Shown piece after piece: positions 10,010 through 20,998 of a stretch of 64,000 bases of DNA. Source of the DNA: Ipomoea triloba (Eukaryota; Streptophyta; Magnoliopsida; Solanales; Convolvulaceae); the NCBI RefSeq assembly GCF_003576645.1, contig NC_044919.1, forward strand, positions 21,074,402-21,138,401, written 5' to 3'. A program made the position numbers and the translations under genes. The notes under the pieces were generated by a model, which was given only the letters and a program-made list of their open reading frames with translations, was not told where the DNA came from and searched no databases. Each line of letters starts with the position of its first letter. Position 1 is the first letter of the stretch.

Positions 10010-11035
10010 GCCTGTTGCAGTGAGGGGTTGGGTAATTCCTGTTCCACTGTCGCCTTTGGAATTCTATATGACAGAATCGACCCAGCAATTTCTAGTAATC
10101 CTTTATAACATGGTCTTCTATGTTATCTCGAGCAGGACTACCGATAGGGTAATTCTGATCAAATAGGGGTGATTTAACAAAATACTCTACTCCATGTCTC
10201 CATGATCTCCTGTTATCTTCCTAAATTGATAGGAATAGGCCTTCTGCAATGAATACTCAGGCTCCGAGAAAGGGAGATAAGCAAGCAAGATGATAAGAAA
10301 AAATGTCAATAACTGAAGGACAAGCATGAAGTTATGCCCAGAAGATGTACCTACATCTTCTCTCTGGAGGCCCTTAGCAGCTCTTGTCCTGTAAACATGG
10401 CTTTCCGTAAACATATCAGTCTGACCAAAGAATGCCCTGAAAATCTCATCATCAAACAAGTCACGTGCAGTTCGTCTCCTTCGCTGTCTAACATTACATT
10501 GCTGGTTATACACAAATCATCAAATATACCGATCTGATCATACTGTCTCCTTGACCCTTCATCACTCAAACACTTAAATGCCTTGGACACTTTCTTAAAT
10601 GCCTCCTCAGAACCCCGGAGCCTTATTCTTGTCAGGGTGAATTTTCAATGATAACTTCCGATATGCCTTCCTGATCTCCTCAGCTGAACAACTCTTCTTA
10701 ACACCAAGTATTGCATAATAGTCCTTTTTACTCGTAATCTGCCTAATCAATTGCAAATGCTCTTCAGTATAAACCCTATCCTCATTTGGAAAATCATCCA
10801 ATTTAGCTTTATCCCTCACATTTTCCACATTACTGACATCTCTGTTAGAGCCTGAGGAAGCAGGACAGGGAGAAACTAGATTTTCACAAGCAGCCAGAAG
10901 ATCATCAACAGACAAATTATGGTTAAGGCGCTGCCCAATTTCAATAAGTTTTAGAGCTTTTTGCTTATTGCCTGATGCAATCGCTTCTTTAGCAATACCA
11001 ATGCACCTTAAAGCCTCATCCTTGTTACTATCCAT
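10010..11035 (-). pseudogene. Chaperone protein DnaJ 49-like (J domain, DUF1977), disrupted
   Basis: Minus-strand frame starting [19 protein letters not shown] at 11035. The N-terminal helical region is followed by a J domain (about residues 103-145: [23 protein letters not shown] within [12 protein letters not shown]), then ARDLFDDEIFRAFFGQTDMF, a membrane segment (LQLLTFFLIILLAYLPFSEP) and the DUF1977-type tail (YFVKSPLFDQNYPIGSPARD, later EFQRRQW and TPHC). This matches the DnaJ 49 family of ER-membrane J proteins that work with Hsp70. Three breaks are seen: an extra base in the CCCC run at 10613-10616, a shift near 10514, and a stop codon at 10092-10094 after KDY. The family is usually intronless in its coding part, so introns do not explain the breaks. 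Either it is a pseudogene or the assembly has indel errors here. Confidence 0.8.
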
Positions 11036-11644
11036 TCCTACAATTCACTATCCAACTTTAAACCAATTCAATCAAACAACCTAACTTACAAATTCAATCC
11101 AAATAAAATTCCCTAAAATAACTTCAATCATTGAAAAATCACATTACTCAAAGATCCAGAGTTCTCTGTAGGAATTCTACTAACCTAACTAACCCAAAAA
11201 AAAAAACAAAATTAAAAAGCGGAACAAATAAATTGCTAGCATTCAACGTATAGCAATTTTTAGAATTATGAATTATTCAAAAATCAGATGAAAGTAGTGA
11301 TTAAAATGCATATACCGCAGGAAAATCCGGAAATGGGAGAAATACACAATGTTCTCACCTTGTGATCGATATAGAAATTCGGTGATCGACAGAGAGGATA
11401 CATGTACAAGTTCTGTCTAGACTACAAAGAAAGATGTCTTTAGTTATACACACACGAGAATTGAAATCCAAATCGAAATGGAAATGAAAACCGAATATTA
11501 TAATGTTAATGGGTTTTTATTAAAGTGTTTTGTATGTTTGGTATTAGCCTATTAGGGTGGTAATGGAATGATTATCAGTATTGAGTATTGATGTTTGGTT
11601 ATATATAACTCTATTGTTAATTTTACGGCCACAAGTTAGTTAAA
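11036..11644. other. 5' flank of the DnaJ-like gene
   Basis: Upstream of the minus-strand start at 11035. No other gene recognised. The DNA is AT-rich with an A-run near 11199-11208. A leader exon is possible but not provable here. Confidence 0.4.
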
Positions 11645-11850
11645 AGGCTAGCCAACACTACCGTAAAACAAGGGAAATAACAATAAAATATGGAGGAGCA
11701 ATTCAATAGAGTAATTGCACTTGTATTAAAATCAAACCTTTAACGATGTGACCCAGGGGTATTTATACAAGAATAATGAGTCTCTACAAGGAAAGCAAGA
11801 GAAACTTAACAAATCCAACTTTAGGAAGGTCATTAAAACTATCCAAATCA
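11645..11850 (-). mobile_element. LTR fragment at the 3' side of the truncated gypsy
   Basis: The plus strand contains ggggtatttatacaag near 11756-11771, which on the minus strand reads CTTGTATAAATACCCC, a TATA-containing promoter. A T/A-rich stretch follows and ends at gtgttggctagcc. Layout and end motif recall the block at 4905-5350. It is taken as the remaining part of the element's 3' LTR. Confidence 0.4.
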
Positions 11851-11894
11851 CCATAAATATTGCATAATATGGATTATGAAAGAATCCCGTCGAA

Positions 11895-12345
11895 TCCGTA
11901 AAGATTCCCCTCGAATCATCGGTGGCCATTCGACAAGTATCGCCTCTTTTTGAGCCACTAGCTTGAGTCCAGGATCAACCGTCAGGCAATGGGTAATAAT
12001 GACTCGGTCTACCCCAGGCATGTCTTCAAGTGCCCAGGTAAAGATTTCCTTGAAGTCCCTCAGTACTTGGATGACTGCTTGCTTGGTGGACTCGGTCAAT
12101 CTAACTCCAATCTTGACCTTTTGCTTAGGCAGATCAAGGTAGAGAGAGATTTCCTCTAGTTCGACCGCTTGTTCGAGGCGCTCAGTTATTCTCTCCTCAA
12201 TCTGGTGGGCAATGGTATTTACCTGCAGGTCCTTTTCTCTAACCTTTTGGCAAGCTTGCAAATAGTAACTTCTGGACATCTTATGATCGTATCGCACTAT
12301 CCCGACGCTAGTCGATGTGCGGAACTCATGCATAGATGCTCAATA
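11895..12345 (-). pseudogene. Gypsy polyprotein segment just before reverse transcriptase
   Basis: The minus-strand frame carries KMSRSYYLQACQKVREKDLQ, then EISLYLDLPKQKVKIGVRLT, and FKEIFTWALEDMPGVDRVII with THCLTVDPGLK. This is the linker between protease and RT typical of plant gypsy polyproteins, where (A/S)..DMPG(I/V)D..I..H.L...P precedes the RT fingers. It ends at LVAQK, where the RT proper would begin. The rest of pol is absent, so it cannot transpose. Confidence 0.75.
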
Positions 12346-12499
12346 AAAACTAGGGCGCCTAGGTCCTGCATGGTTGGTTGAGGAACACATTATGTGCACA
12401 TTCCAGACTAACTACGACGAACTCCATTTCTATCTTCCTCACATGAGGTTAGGTATCCAGTTCGACTATCAATGGCATGGAACCCTCGGCGTCAATTGA

Positions 12500-12858
12500 A
12501 TATCCAGTGAACGCAGCCAACTAGGTCTTGGCTAGGCGCAGCCGCTCCATGGGCAGTCCTAGCTTCTTATAAGTTGCCAAATACAAAACTTTTAGACTGT
12601 TTCCCGTATCGACCAGGACTCTCTTGACCACTATTCCTTGGATATCCATTCCAACAACCAAGCATCACGGTGGGGAGTTGGGTCTTGGGGCCAGTCATCA
12701 TCAGTGGAAATAATGTGCTCTCGGCAAGCTTTCTTCCGGTCAGACTCTTGGGTGGCGACTGCCCCTACATACAGCTGCCTGGCCCATGCCTTTCGGGCAC
12801 CCGCCGTATATCCCCTCTCTAGACCGCCTACGATCATGTTAATGACTAGCTTATGCTT
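12500..12858 (-). pseudogene. Gypsy aspartic protease region, frameshifted
   Basis: Minus-strand pieces in two frames: TAGARKAWARQLYVGAV, then STDDDWPQDPTPHRDA, then after a shift near 12650 VKRVLVDTGNSLKVLYL and YKKLGLPMERLRL. VDTGNS matches the retropepsin active-site pattern DTG(S/A), so the catalytic Asp is kept although the frame is broken. Gag lies upstream and the RT linker downstream, the expected gypsy order. Confidence 0.7.
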
Positions 12859-13237
12859 CTAGTCCTTGTTACTTTCTTCCTCGGCAGCAGGCTGCTTGCC
12901 CTTATCTGCCGCTTTGTTAGCCAGTCGGGGGGCGTTATCTCGGTGCCATGGCAGGCCAGGGCATCGCCATTGGTTGGCTGGGCGACCGTGCTCAATGAGC
13001 TTCTCAAGCTCGGCTTTCAAGACTTCACAGTCTTCCGTTGTGTGCGAATTGTTTTGATGATAACGACAGTAAGAGGTCGTATTCGAATCTAAGACTTGCA
13101 GATTATCTCCCGGACGCATTGGGGGTTGTGGCGGTAATTGCTCACGGACCTCGTGGACAGGCTGCACCAGTGGCCGGTAAGCACTCAACTCTAATTTGTC
13201 ATGCACTTGGCAAGTGGTCACTAGTCCAGCTATAGCT
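12859..13237 (-). pseudogene. Gypsy gag C-terminal region
   Basis: Minus-strand frame ...AIAGLVTTCQVHDKLELSA, then SYCRYHQNNSHTTEDCEVLK and AELEKLIEHG. The C.(Y/F)H....H.T.(D/E)C..L...(I/L)..L(I/V)..G pattern is characteristic of the gag-protease junction of one group of plant Ty3/gypsy elements. The frame stays open up to 13237, then is cut off by foreign sequence. The plus-strand open frames over the same bases are shadows. Confidence 0.75.
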
Positions 13238-15183
13238 TGTAAAACCCCGATATTTTAAACAATATTCCTATTTTAACAAAATATTTTCAAAAATGAAATT
13301 TATTTTAAATTCATAAATATTTTACCTCAAAAACTTTCAAAACAATTGCTTTGATACAAATTTTAAATTAAAATTTGTTGTATGACTCATAATTTTTTTT
13401 TTTTAATTTCAAATTCTATCTGAAACGAACATGTGATCCTTGTATCATTATTTTGAACCTAAGTTTGAACATAAACTAAACCTAAGCCCAATGATTTAAT
13501 CTACCAAGCCTAAATAATTTTCTTGAGCCCAATTATCCAAGCTCAATTGTCTTAATCACAAAATAAATTTTAATCCAAAGTATATATGCATATGTTCATC
13601 ATCTATCTCACAATAGTTCATTTGCTCAAAACCAAAATTCAGCGCCTCTCTCTCGCCCTCTGTCTCTCGTTTTCCCTCTCGACGGCAGCTTCAGGAGACT
13701 GGCGGCGATGCTCAGGGTGGCAGTCCCTCTTCCTCTTCTTCCTTGTCAACAACAATGGAGTTCGGCGGCGAGACAACCCAACGACGGGCGCCATCCTCCC
13801 TCCGCAAATCAGTACCGCGACGGGCCTCCTTTGTTGCCGGCGATGGTTTCCTTCGGCAGGTCTCCTTCCCGCGTAGCAGCGTTGGCAATGGTGGTCAACT
13901 CCAGCGGCGAACGGGTGGCGTCGAGGTAGCAGCTTCCCGCAAGCTTGGCGGTGGTCGGCGACGGCAGTGGCGTGGGGCAGCGTCAAGCTTCATCCGGCTT
14001 CCATTCCCTTCCTCCCTCCCTTGCCGGCGGTGTGGGGTGGTTCGGCGGAGTCTTGGGCAAAGCAGAGGAGAAGATGGATTACAGTAGCAATTAGCAGATT
14101 AAGAATGGATTAATAATGGATTAGGAGGTAATGGCCTTGCTTATGGTTTAATGACTTTGATTAGTGTTATTGATGGTGTTTATGGATGGGATTATAATGG
14201 GTGCGTTTGGTTCGACATGGAAACGGAATCGAATTGTGTATCAAATATTTGGTAATGATAATGGATTTTGTAAAAGTATTTAGTAGTTGAGTGGAATGAG
14301 AATAATTATTAATAGTTGGGGAAGAAAGGAGTACTAGTACAAATAAGCAATTTTGCTACACCTGTAATTGAGTATCCGCTACACCTGTAGCGGTGTAGCG
14401 GATTGAGGTGACTCTGATAGTATGTATTTTCCGCGTCACCCGTGAAGGGTGACGCAGATAGTTTTTTTAAATATTTTAATAATGGTTTTCCGCGTCACCC
14501 ACTTCCGTGCGGGTGACGCGGAAAACCATATTATATTATTTTTATAATATGTATCCGCGGCACCCTCTCCGTTGAGGGTGACGCGGATAATTTTTTTTTT
14601 TTAAATATATTATTTATTTTATGAAATTACCTAATTTTTTTTTAAAAAATCTGTGCAATATTTTCCAAAACCACCACATCAACACCAAAATTACAAACTA
14701 ATACCAATAAATTAAACTATCTATTCATAATGATTTTCAAATTAAACCAACACTTCTAATACGTACTATGAACACAAACATCATCACACAATACTTAACA
14801 TTTAATAATCTCACAATAAGTCACTACAATATACTTGATACAATTCTTTAACAAAACATAAACATAAGTTAATAATAATAAAGATAATGTTTAAACCAAA
14901 CCAAGTTACACGCACTCTTCTATGAAGTATTGTGCCCACGACTCACGAACTTCATCTATTTCGTTCATGGAGTAGGGTGCTACTTCAAATATCTATAAAA
15001 AAATTTAATTAATCAAATTAGTAAACATGCTAATTGATAAATTATAATTTACTATACATATAGTTGTACTTAAATTACTTGCATCATCTAAAGATTCAAG
15101 CATTGAGTACTTAGTAACAATGTCGAACATGTATCGGAGTACATAGTATCCACATTCGAATCCCCCCGGTTGTTGAGGACACT

Positions 15184-15186
<3 letters not shown>

Positions 15187-15214
<28 letters not shown>
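15187..15214. repeat. (TA)n microsatellite
   Basis: About 14 perfect TA units inside the CACTA element. Confidence 0.9.
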
Positions 15215-17023
15215 CATATCATATCATATTAAAACAATAAATAAAAACTAAGGTTAATATAAAATTAAAACTTTAATATAACTTTAACTTCATACTTTGC
15301 ATTCCGTCCAATTAATATTTCTAGTTGCTCGCCCATTAGTAGGAATAGATCGAAATGCCCTATATAAATAATAAACATTTATATCAATTTATAAATAACA
15401 TAATAACATTTAAAAATACATATATTAATAGTAAAGTTTTTACTTACATATTCACAAAAGTTTTGACTTCAATGGTACGCTGAGTTTTCATAAGATCAAA
15501 CACATACACCGCTTTTGAAGGTGTGCAAATCACAATCAACAACCAATGATTGCTATATTTACAAAACACACACACACACACACACATATATAAATTAAAA
15601 TTCTAATATCAAACATTACAAATAACGTTATAAAGTTATATAAATTAGCAAAGTAAACGACTTACTCTTCATGATACGGTGCGAATATGAATTGTTGATC
15701 CTTGTGTTCGTCCATAACATGAATTAGATATGATGTAACATTAGAACTATTAATGTTGACCATATTTGCTGAAATTTGGGTTGGGCATGCAAAACCGATA
15801 GATGTGACTCAAGTTGCTTACACAGCTTATTCAAAAACCTGAAAAATAACAAATAAGAATTTCAATAAACATAAAAAGTAAATGTATATAAAACGCATGC
15901 ACAATTTGAAACTTACAGCATAAACACTTGTATAATCGAGACATTGAGCCACTTCATTGTCAACATATCCTGTATATCCTCATCATCACAAAAACACCAT
16001 TCACGTTTCCGTGATGGAAGACTGTATGATCTAAATCCAAATCAATGTACTCTTTTTCAACAGGAAATGATTCCAACGCTTTGTTAATTATTTCGTAAAA
16101 TTTTATCTACCACTACTTTGGTTGTGTGCCATCAGCAAGAAACCACAATCTTAAATTGTTTGCCTCAAAATACCAATGCAACAATTTCATATGCAAGCAA
16201 TTAGGTGCAGTTTATTAATATGGCAAATTGAAAAATCTGCGGTTAATAGTACCCACCGTAATTATGACTAAAAGCCCTGATCAATCAAATAATCACCGAG
16301 CCTTTCAACAACCATGTTGCACTGCCTTGGAGTCATTGGCTCAGCATATATCCCAATGAGTAAGCACTGACTAGTCTTTTTAACACAAAGACCACCAAGT
16401 CCCAGGATAAATAATTACATAGTGTCAAAACCATGCATTAAAAGTAAGCACTAAACTTTTTTAAGAATAAAAGATATCCTTTCATACGATACAAAGCACA
16501 AAGTACTCTTGTGGCTCATCATAAACCCAAGGGGCAAACAAATGTTCTTGTGGTTCATTTTAAACCCATGGGACCTATCACCCCTCACAAGTCACCCGAT
16601 TTTGAGAATGAAAACTATGGATCATAATTAACAGATATGCTTTCATATTCAGAATATCAGAAAGCACAAAACATTCTCTAGTGCCACAAATAATTTATTT
16701 TCACAATTATTTTTAAAAATTCGAAATAAATAGAGGCCAATAACAATAAAATTAGCAATAAAATTTTTGAACTCATTTACATAGTTATCTTAATTTTTAA
16801 TAATAAAATACGAAAATAAATTTCAAAATAAAATTTTAAAGTTCAAATATAGCACAATCACACTTATATTCAAAATAAATCAACAAAAACTAAAAATTAA
16901 TTTCTTAAAATATCAAATATATCACAAAAACATTACTATTCAAGAAAAAAATAAAAAAAATATATATAAATCAATAGTGCAATATAATTCAAAATAAACA
17001 AATAAATAAAAAAATAATTCGAA

Positions 17024-17467
17024 ATGCAAAACTTACCGGAACGGAAATGGCGACGGGATGGACCTTGGACGAACGGAGATGGCGCCGGCGGCTGTACGCG
17101 AGAGGAGGCAATGGCTGTGGTGGCCGGCGCTCCTGGGTCGCAAACGGCGACGGTCGGCGCTCCTGGTTCGCGAAGGAGATGGCGGTCGGCGGTGGCAGTC
17201 AGCGCCTCGCGAAGGAGATGGTGGCAGTCGGCGGTGTGGCAGTCGGCGGTCTGGAGGAAATCGGCGGTCGACAGTCTAGAGGAAATCGGCGGTGTGGCCC
17301 TGGTCGCACGGACTGATTTGGGGGGGAATGAAGTGCGAATTGATTTGGGGGAAATGTGCGAAGGATTTGGGGGAAATTTCGGGGTACTGGGGCCTTATTT
17401 TTCTTATCATCCGCGGCACCCTCACATGTGGCTGCCGCGAAAAGATATATATTATTTTAATATTTAA
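17024..17467 (+). other. GC-rich gene-like tract inside the CACTA, no known domain
   Basis: The composition switches sharply to GC-rich with ggcggtggcagtcggcgg-type repeats, and overlapping frames stay open on the plus strand. The predicted peptides are Trp/Arg/Gly-rich and repetitive, without any domain I recognise. Similar tracts occur in other elements of the window (34830-35200, 42950-43130). It may be leader DNA or a scrambled captured fragment; I do not call a protein. Confidence 0.4.
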
Positions 17468-18189
17468 TTTTCCGCGGCACCCTCTCCGGGTGCCGCGGAA
17501 AATTGCCATGTGTTTTTATATTTTTGAATCCACTACACCTTTTATTTATAGGTGTAGTAGATTCTTATGTGTTTATTTACTATATTGCCATTATTTTTTT
17601 CCCGCAGTTTCCACTACACCTATATTGAGAAGGTGTAGTGTAAAACCATCTTTATATTAGCAATTCTGTACTAGTGGAGGAAGGAGATGAAACCCTTATT
17701 TAATAAGGGTATGCGTTTTCTCATTAATGGGGTATTCCAAACCCATAGTAGCATTCACAAAACCTATCAACCAAACATAAGCAATCACTTTCATACCCAT
17801 TCCTTATGGCTAAACCCATCAACCAAACACACCCAGTATTTATTGTTTAATGATTAAAGATGATTATTAGTGTACTATGATTTATTATAGTGATTACTTA
17901 TGGATTATGAGGTTAGTGGAGTGTGATTATGTGTGATTGATATTATTGATAATGATTGAAAGTTGATTAGGATGATAACTAGACATTAATGGTGGATTAA
18001 TGTTGATAATTAATTAATGTTAATGATAGATGAAGATTATGAGTTAAATGGTGAGTCTTCTTTTATAATAAATTAATATTATTGAACATAATGTTGATTA
18101 TGGATCTTGATTAAGCATGATTATGGATTATTAAGGTATTTAAAGTCTTGGATTAACTAATGGTCATGAATAGTGATGGTGGTTAGAAG

Positions 18190-18451
18190 CAAGGTTTTAA
18201 AAGACTAAGGCATGCCTCGAGGCGTTTTGTAATCTGAGGCGAGACGTAAGTCTCAGATTTTACACAGAATATATTAATAATATGTTGCCTGGTAATCTGT
18301 TACCTATAAGCAATATTCATAAGTCTATAGCAAAGAAACACATAGCAATTCATCATTAAAAGTCTCAAGAAAACACACCAAACATAATATAAGTCTAAAG
18401 TAAACACATAACAATCCATCATAAACAATCAAACACATCATAAATGATTAA
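18190..18451. other. Probable left end of the hAT element
   Basis: Near 18190 the sequence changes to caaggttttaaaagactaag followed by gcctcgaggcgtttt, a wording often seen at ends of plant hAT-type elements. The expected inverted copy at the other end was not found, so this boundary is tentative. Confidence 0.3.
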
Positions 18452-19997
18452 TCACAATGAAACTTCATCTGAAAATTCATTGTATTCTCTAGCATCATCA
18501 TCCTTATTTCCACTTCCACCATGATGATCAATATCTTCCCATTCATCTTCATCAATTAGCCTCAACTTTTTCTTTCCCTTACTAGCATTCTTGCTTAAGA
18601 ATGCAATTGGTTGAGTTGCTTGTGATAGCTCTCCCTCAAAAACATCAACATCAAAGTTATCTACACTTGGATGGGTCATCATGTTCACCATTTTCACCCA
18701 CAAGCCATTCATCATCAGATGGCAACTCATCAATCAACAAGCTATCTTCCTCATTTGCTAAGGATTTCAACTTCAAGTGTCTATCCTTCAACTTCTTGTT
18801 GTATAGAATATAAACCAAAGAATTCATCCTTGTAGTGGTCAACCAATTTTTTCTTTTAATTTGGTGTGCACTTGATTTAATGCACCCAATTGCGCTCGCA
18901 TCCAAATGAAGAACAAGTGAGGCCTAACACTTTAACTGCAAACTTTTGAAGCTCGGGAGTCCCATCTCCATATTGAGTCCACCATTCAACTAAAAAGTAA
19001 TAATATTAACTATAATTAAGTAACATTCATATTTAAGTAATTTAACTATTTAAGTAATGATTTAAACTTTATAGTGTGATTTCCATTTTTGGTCCTACTG
19101 TTATTAGGGCATTGCCAATTTTAGTCCATCATATTAATTTTTGCCACATTTTAGCCAGTCTTTTTATGTCATTGCCACTTTTGGTCCACCGTTACTATTT
19201 CCGTGAGTTGACCGTCAAATACAGGGGTATTATTGTCTTTTCATGATGCGGTCTTTCAATTTACCATTTGTGGTGTGGTTTGACTGAGGGAAAGAAAAAA
19301 GTAAACTTAATAGCCTATCTTGCTCTTCTAAGTTGAAATTAACCTCTTGATATTGTAGCGGATTAGTATATGCTTGGGCAAGGGCTGCGCTGAATTCAGA
19401 GAGTGTTGTTTTCTAATGGCTCCGAAATCGAAACCGAAGCAGTTGACGGCGGCTGCGCTGGCCGTCTCCTTGGAGGATCTATTCATTACTCTTAATCGGC
19501 ACATCGAGCGATCGGAATACCAAAAAGCTGTCAAAGTTGCGGATCAAAGTCAGTTCGATTTCACTGAGCTTGCGTAAATATACTTTTTGTTTGTTTTTTT
19601 TTCTTCTATTTTGTATATGCGTGCAGAAATGCAGATCGGTTATATGCATTCATTGTGGGACAATTGATCTCTGAATTCAATTTTATTGGATGATTTGTTC
19701 ATTTCTGTTCGATTAAAGTCCTTGCTGCTGCACCTGGGGATGAGGATGCAATTCACAGTTGTCTGCCTATTCTCTCAATGCTTCCTCCTCTCAAAAATTA
19801 AGAATTTAAAGCATTTGCCCATTAAGGGTGAAAAGAGTGGGTGTCCCCATGTACTTTAATTTTATTTCTCTTATTGAAGTATGCCATTTTACCTTTGGTA
19901 TTATTCTTTTCAAGGCATAATGCTTATATCGACAAAACAAGTTGGATGAAGCTCGGGAGACTCTGAAGGGGCAAGAGGAAAATTCTGAAAAAATGAA

Positions 19998-20998
19998 GAG
20001 CAAATTGCCATTTTGGTCCACTGACTATAGGGGTCCTGTTAATTGCAGTCCACGACTTTTAAAACTGTTAATTGCATACCATGACTATTCAATTTTTATC
20101 AATTTTGGTCACTCCGGCCAAATTGGCGGCCAAATTGGCGGCCAAATGTCACCGGAAAGTCCTAAACCCTAAAATAATGAGGGTATTTTAGTCATTTCAC
20201 GCATCTTTCTTCTTCTCCGGCAATGTGCGACTTTTTCCGGCGAGGGTATTCTAGCAGAACTCCAAATTACGATGTTCATCAACCTTACAACCGTCTAACG
20301 AACTCATTAAATGTAAATATATGCAAGCTTGTAAATTACTAATAATTGAAACCGTCAAGATTTACAGTCAAATTGAACTTTAATTTTTCTTTATTAATAA
20401 ACCTAGTCATCTAAATTATACCAACTACTTTTGCACTAATCACACCCATAATACCAACTCTGATTCTTGAACCAGTGAACCACTAATCTGTTTAAGTAGT
20501 AACAATAATCAGTTGAAAATCAATAATCCCAGAGACAACCGATGTCCACTGGACTGGTGGATGCTAACGTCATCAGAAACGCCGGTTCCTCGTACGGATG
20601 CAGAAACCTCGGAATGGAGTGGTCTTGCGTCAATCCGGAGTCGGAGAAATCCATGTTGTCGGCGTACGGGATGATCTGGTCGGAATGGAAGTAGGTACCT
20701 CAAATCCTTCAAACTCCCACTGCTTCCCTACAAACCATCCCCTGGATCACAGAAATACGTACCCTCGCCGGAAAAGGTCGCACATCGCCGGAGAAGAAAT
20801 AAGATGCGTGAAATGACTAAAATACCCTCAATATTTTAGGGTTTAGGACTTTCCGACGACATTTGGCCGCCAATTTGACCGGAGTGACCAAAATTGATAA
20901 AAATTGAATAGTCATGGTATGCAATTAACAGTTTTGAAAGTCGTGGACTGCAATTAACAGGACCCCTATAATCAGTGGACCAAAATGACAATTTGCTC
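19998..20998. mobile_element. Second MULE, nested in the captured SRP72 exon, 1001 bp
   Basis: The left TIR gagcaaattgccattttggt and right TIR, read inverted, gagcaaattgtcattttggt match for about 220 bp. An exact 9-bp duplication aaaaatgaa lies at 19989-19997 and 20999-21007. Removing the element and one duplicate restores the SRP72 exon across GQEENSEKM to ECQILYRLG. The interior (about 20220-20780) has a higher GC content and a gene-like open frame on the minus strand. Confidence 0.93.
20535..20705 (-). pseudogene. Gene-like fragment inside the inner MULE, unidentified
   Basis: One minus-strand frame is open for about 57 codons and reads YFHSDQIIPYADNMDFSDSG, then LTQDHSIPRFLHPYEEPAFL and TSPVDIGCLWDY before a stop. 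Its composition looks like a real protein rather than shadow translation. Its GC content contrasts with the AT-rich TIRs, as expected if this MULE also captured a host exon. I do not recognise the parent gene. The opposite strand is also open for part of this stretch, so the coding strand is not certain. Confidence 0.4.

Larger units (their letters stand above)
11645..13237 (-). mobile_element. Ty3/gypsy retrotransposon, C-terminal gag to RT start, truncated
   Basis: Minus-strand order is gag C-terminus, aspartic protease, start of reverse transcriptase, then an LTR-like fragment. Most of RT, RNase H and integrase is missing, so the RT start is joined almost directly to LTR sequence near 11850-11900. 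At 13237 gag stops abruptly where an LTR-like terminus (tgtaaaacccc) begins. The matching N-terminal gag lies 17 kb away at 30346-31135 on the same strand. Confidence 0.75.
14332..17676. mobile_element. CACTA (En/Spm-like) element, 3.3 kb
   Basis: Left end tactagtacaaataagcaat and right end ...gcaattctgtactagtg are inverted; the left first base is T in place of the usual C of CACTA. A 3-bp duplication gag flanks it (14329-14331 and 17677-17679). Subterminal regions hold repeated short hairpins (ccgcgtcaccc / gggtgacgcgg at 14430-14590; ccgcggcaccc / gggtgccgcgg at 17410-17510; ctacacct near both ends). No CACTA transposase domain is visible. A GC-rich open region (17024-17467) may be captured or 5' leader DNA. 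Microsatellites (TA)n at 15187-15214 and (CA)n near 15568-15586 lie inside. Confidence 0.8.
14199..17834. mobile_element. Short TIR element (gggtg(c/t)gtttggtt ends), split by a CACTA
   Basis: The left end at 14199 reads gggtgcgtttggttcgacat. The right end at 17834 reads ...catcaaccaaacacaccc, its inverted counterpart. Without the CACTA at 14332-17676 the two parts total about 290 bp, a usual MITE size. Such termini occur in plant PIF/Harbinger-like and hAT-like MITEs. No exact target duplication is visible, so the superfamily is open. Confidence 0.6.

Noticed and set aside
12169..13235. Several plus-strand open frames of 63-79 codons
   Set aside because: They lie opposite the gypsy gag/protease frames, which carry family motifs on the minus strand. 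The plus-strand peptides have none.
13586..14087. Overlapping GC-rich open frames on both strands
   Set aside because: The stretch is open in several frames because of its base composition. The peptides are Arg/Pro/Ser-rich without domains. It is treated as leader-like LTR DNA.
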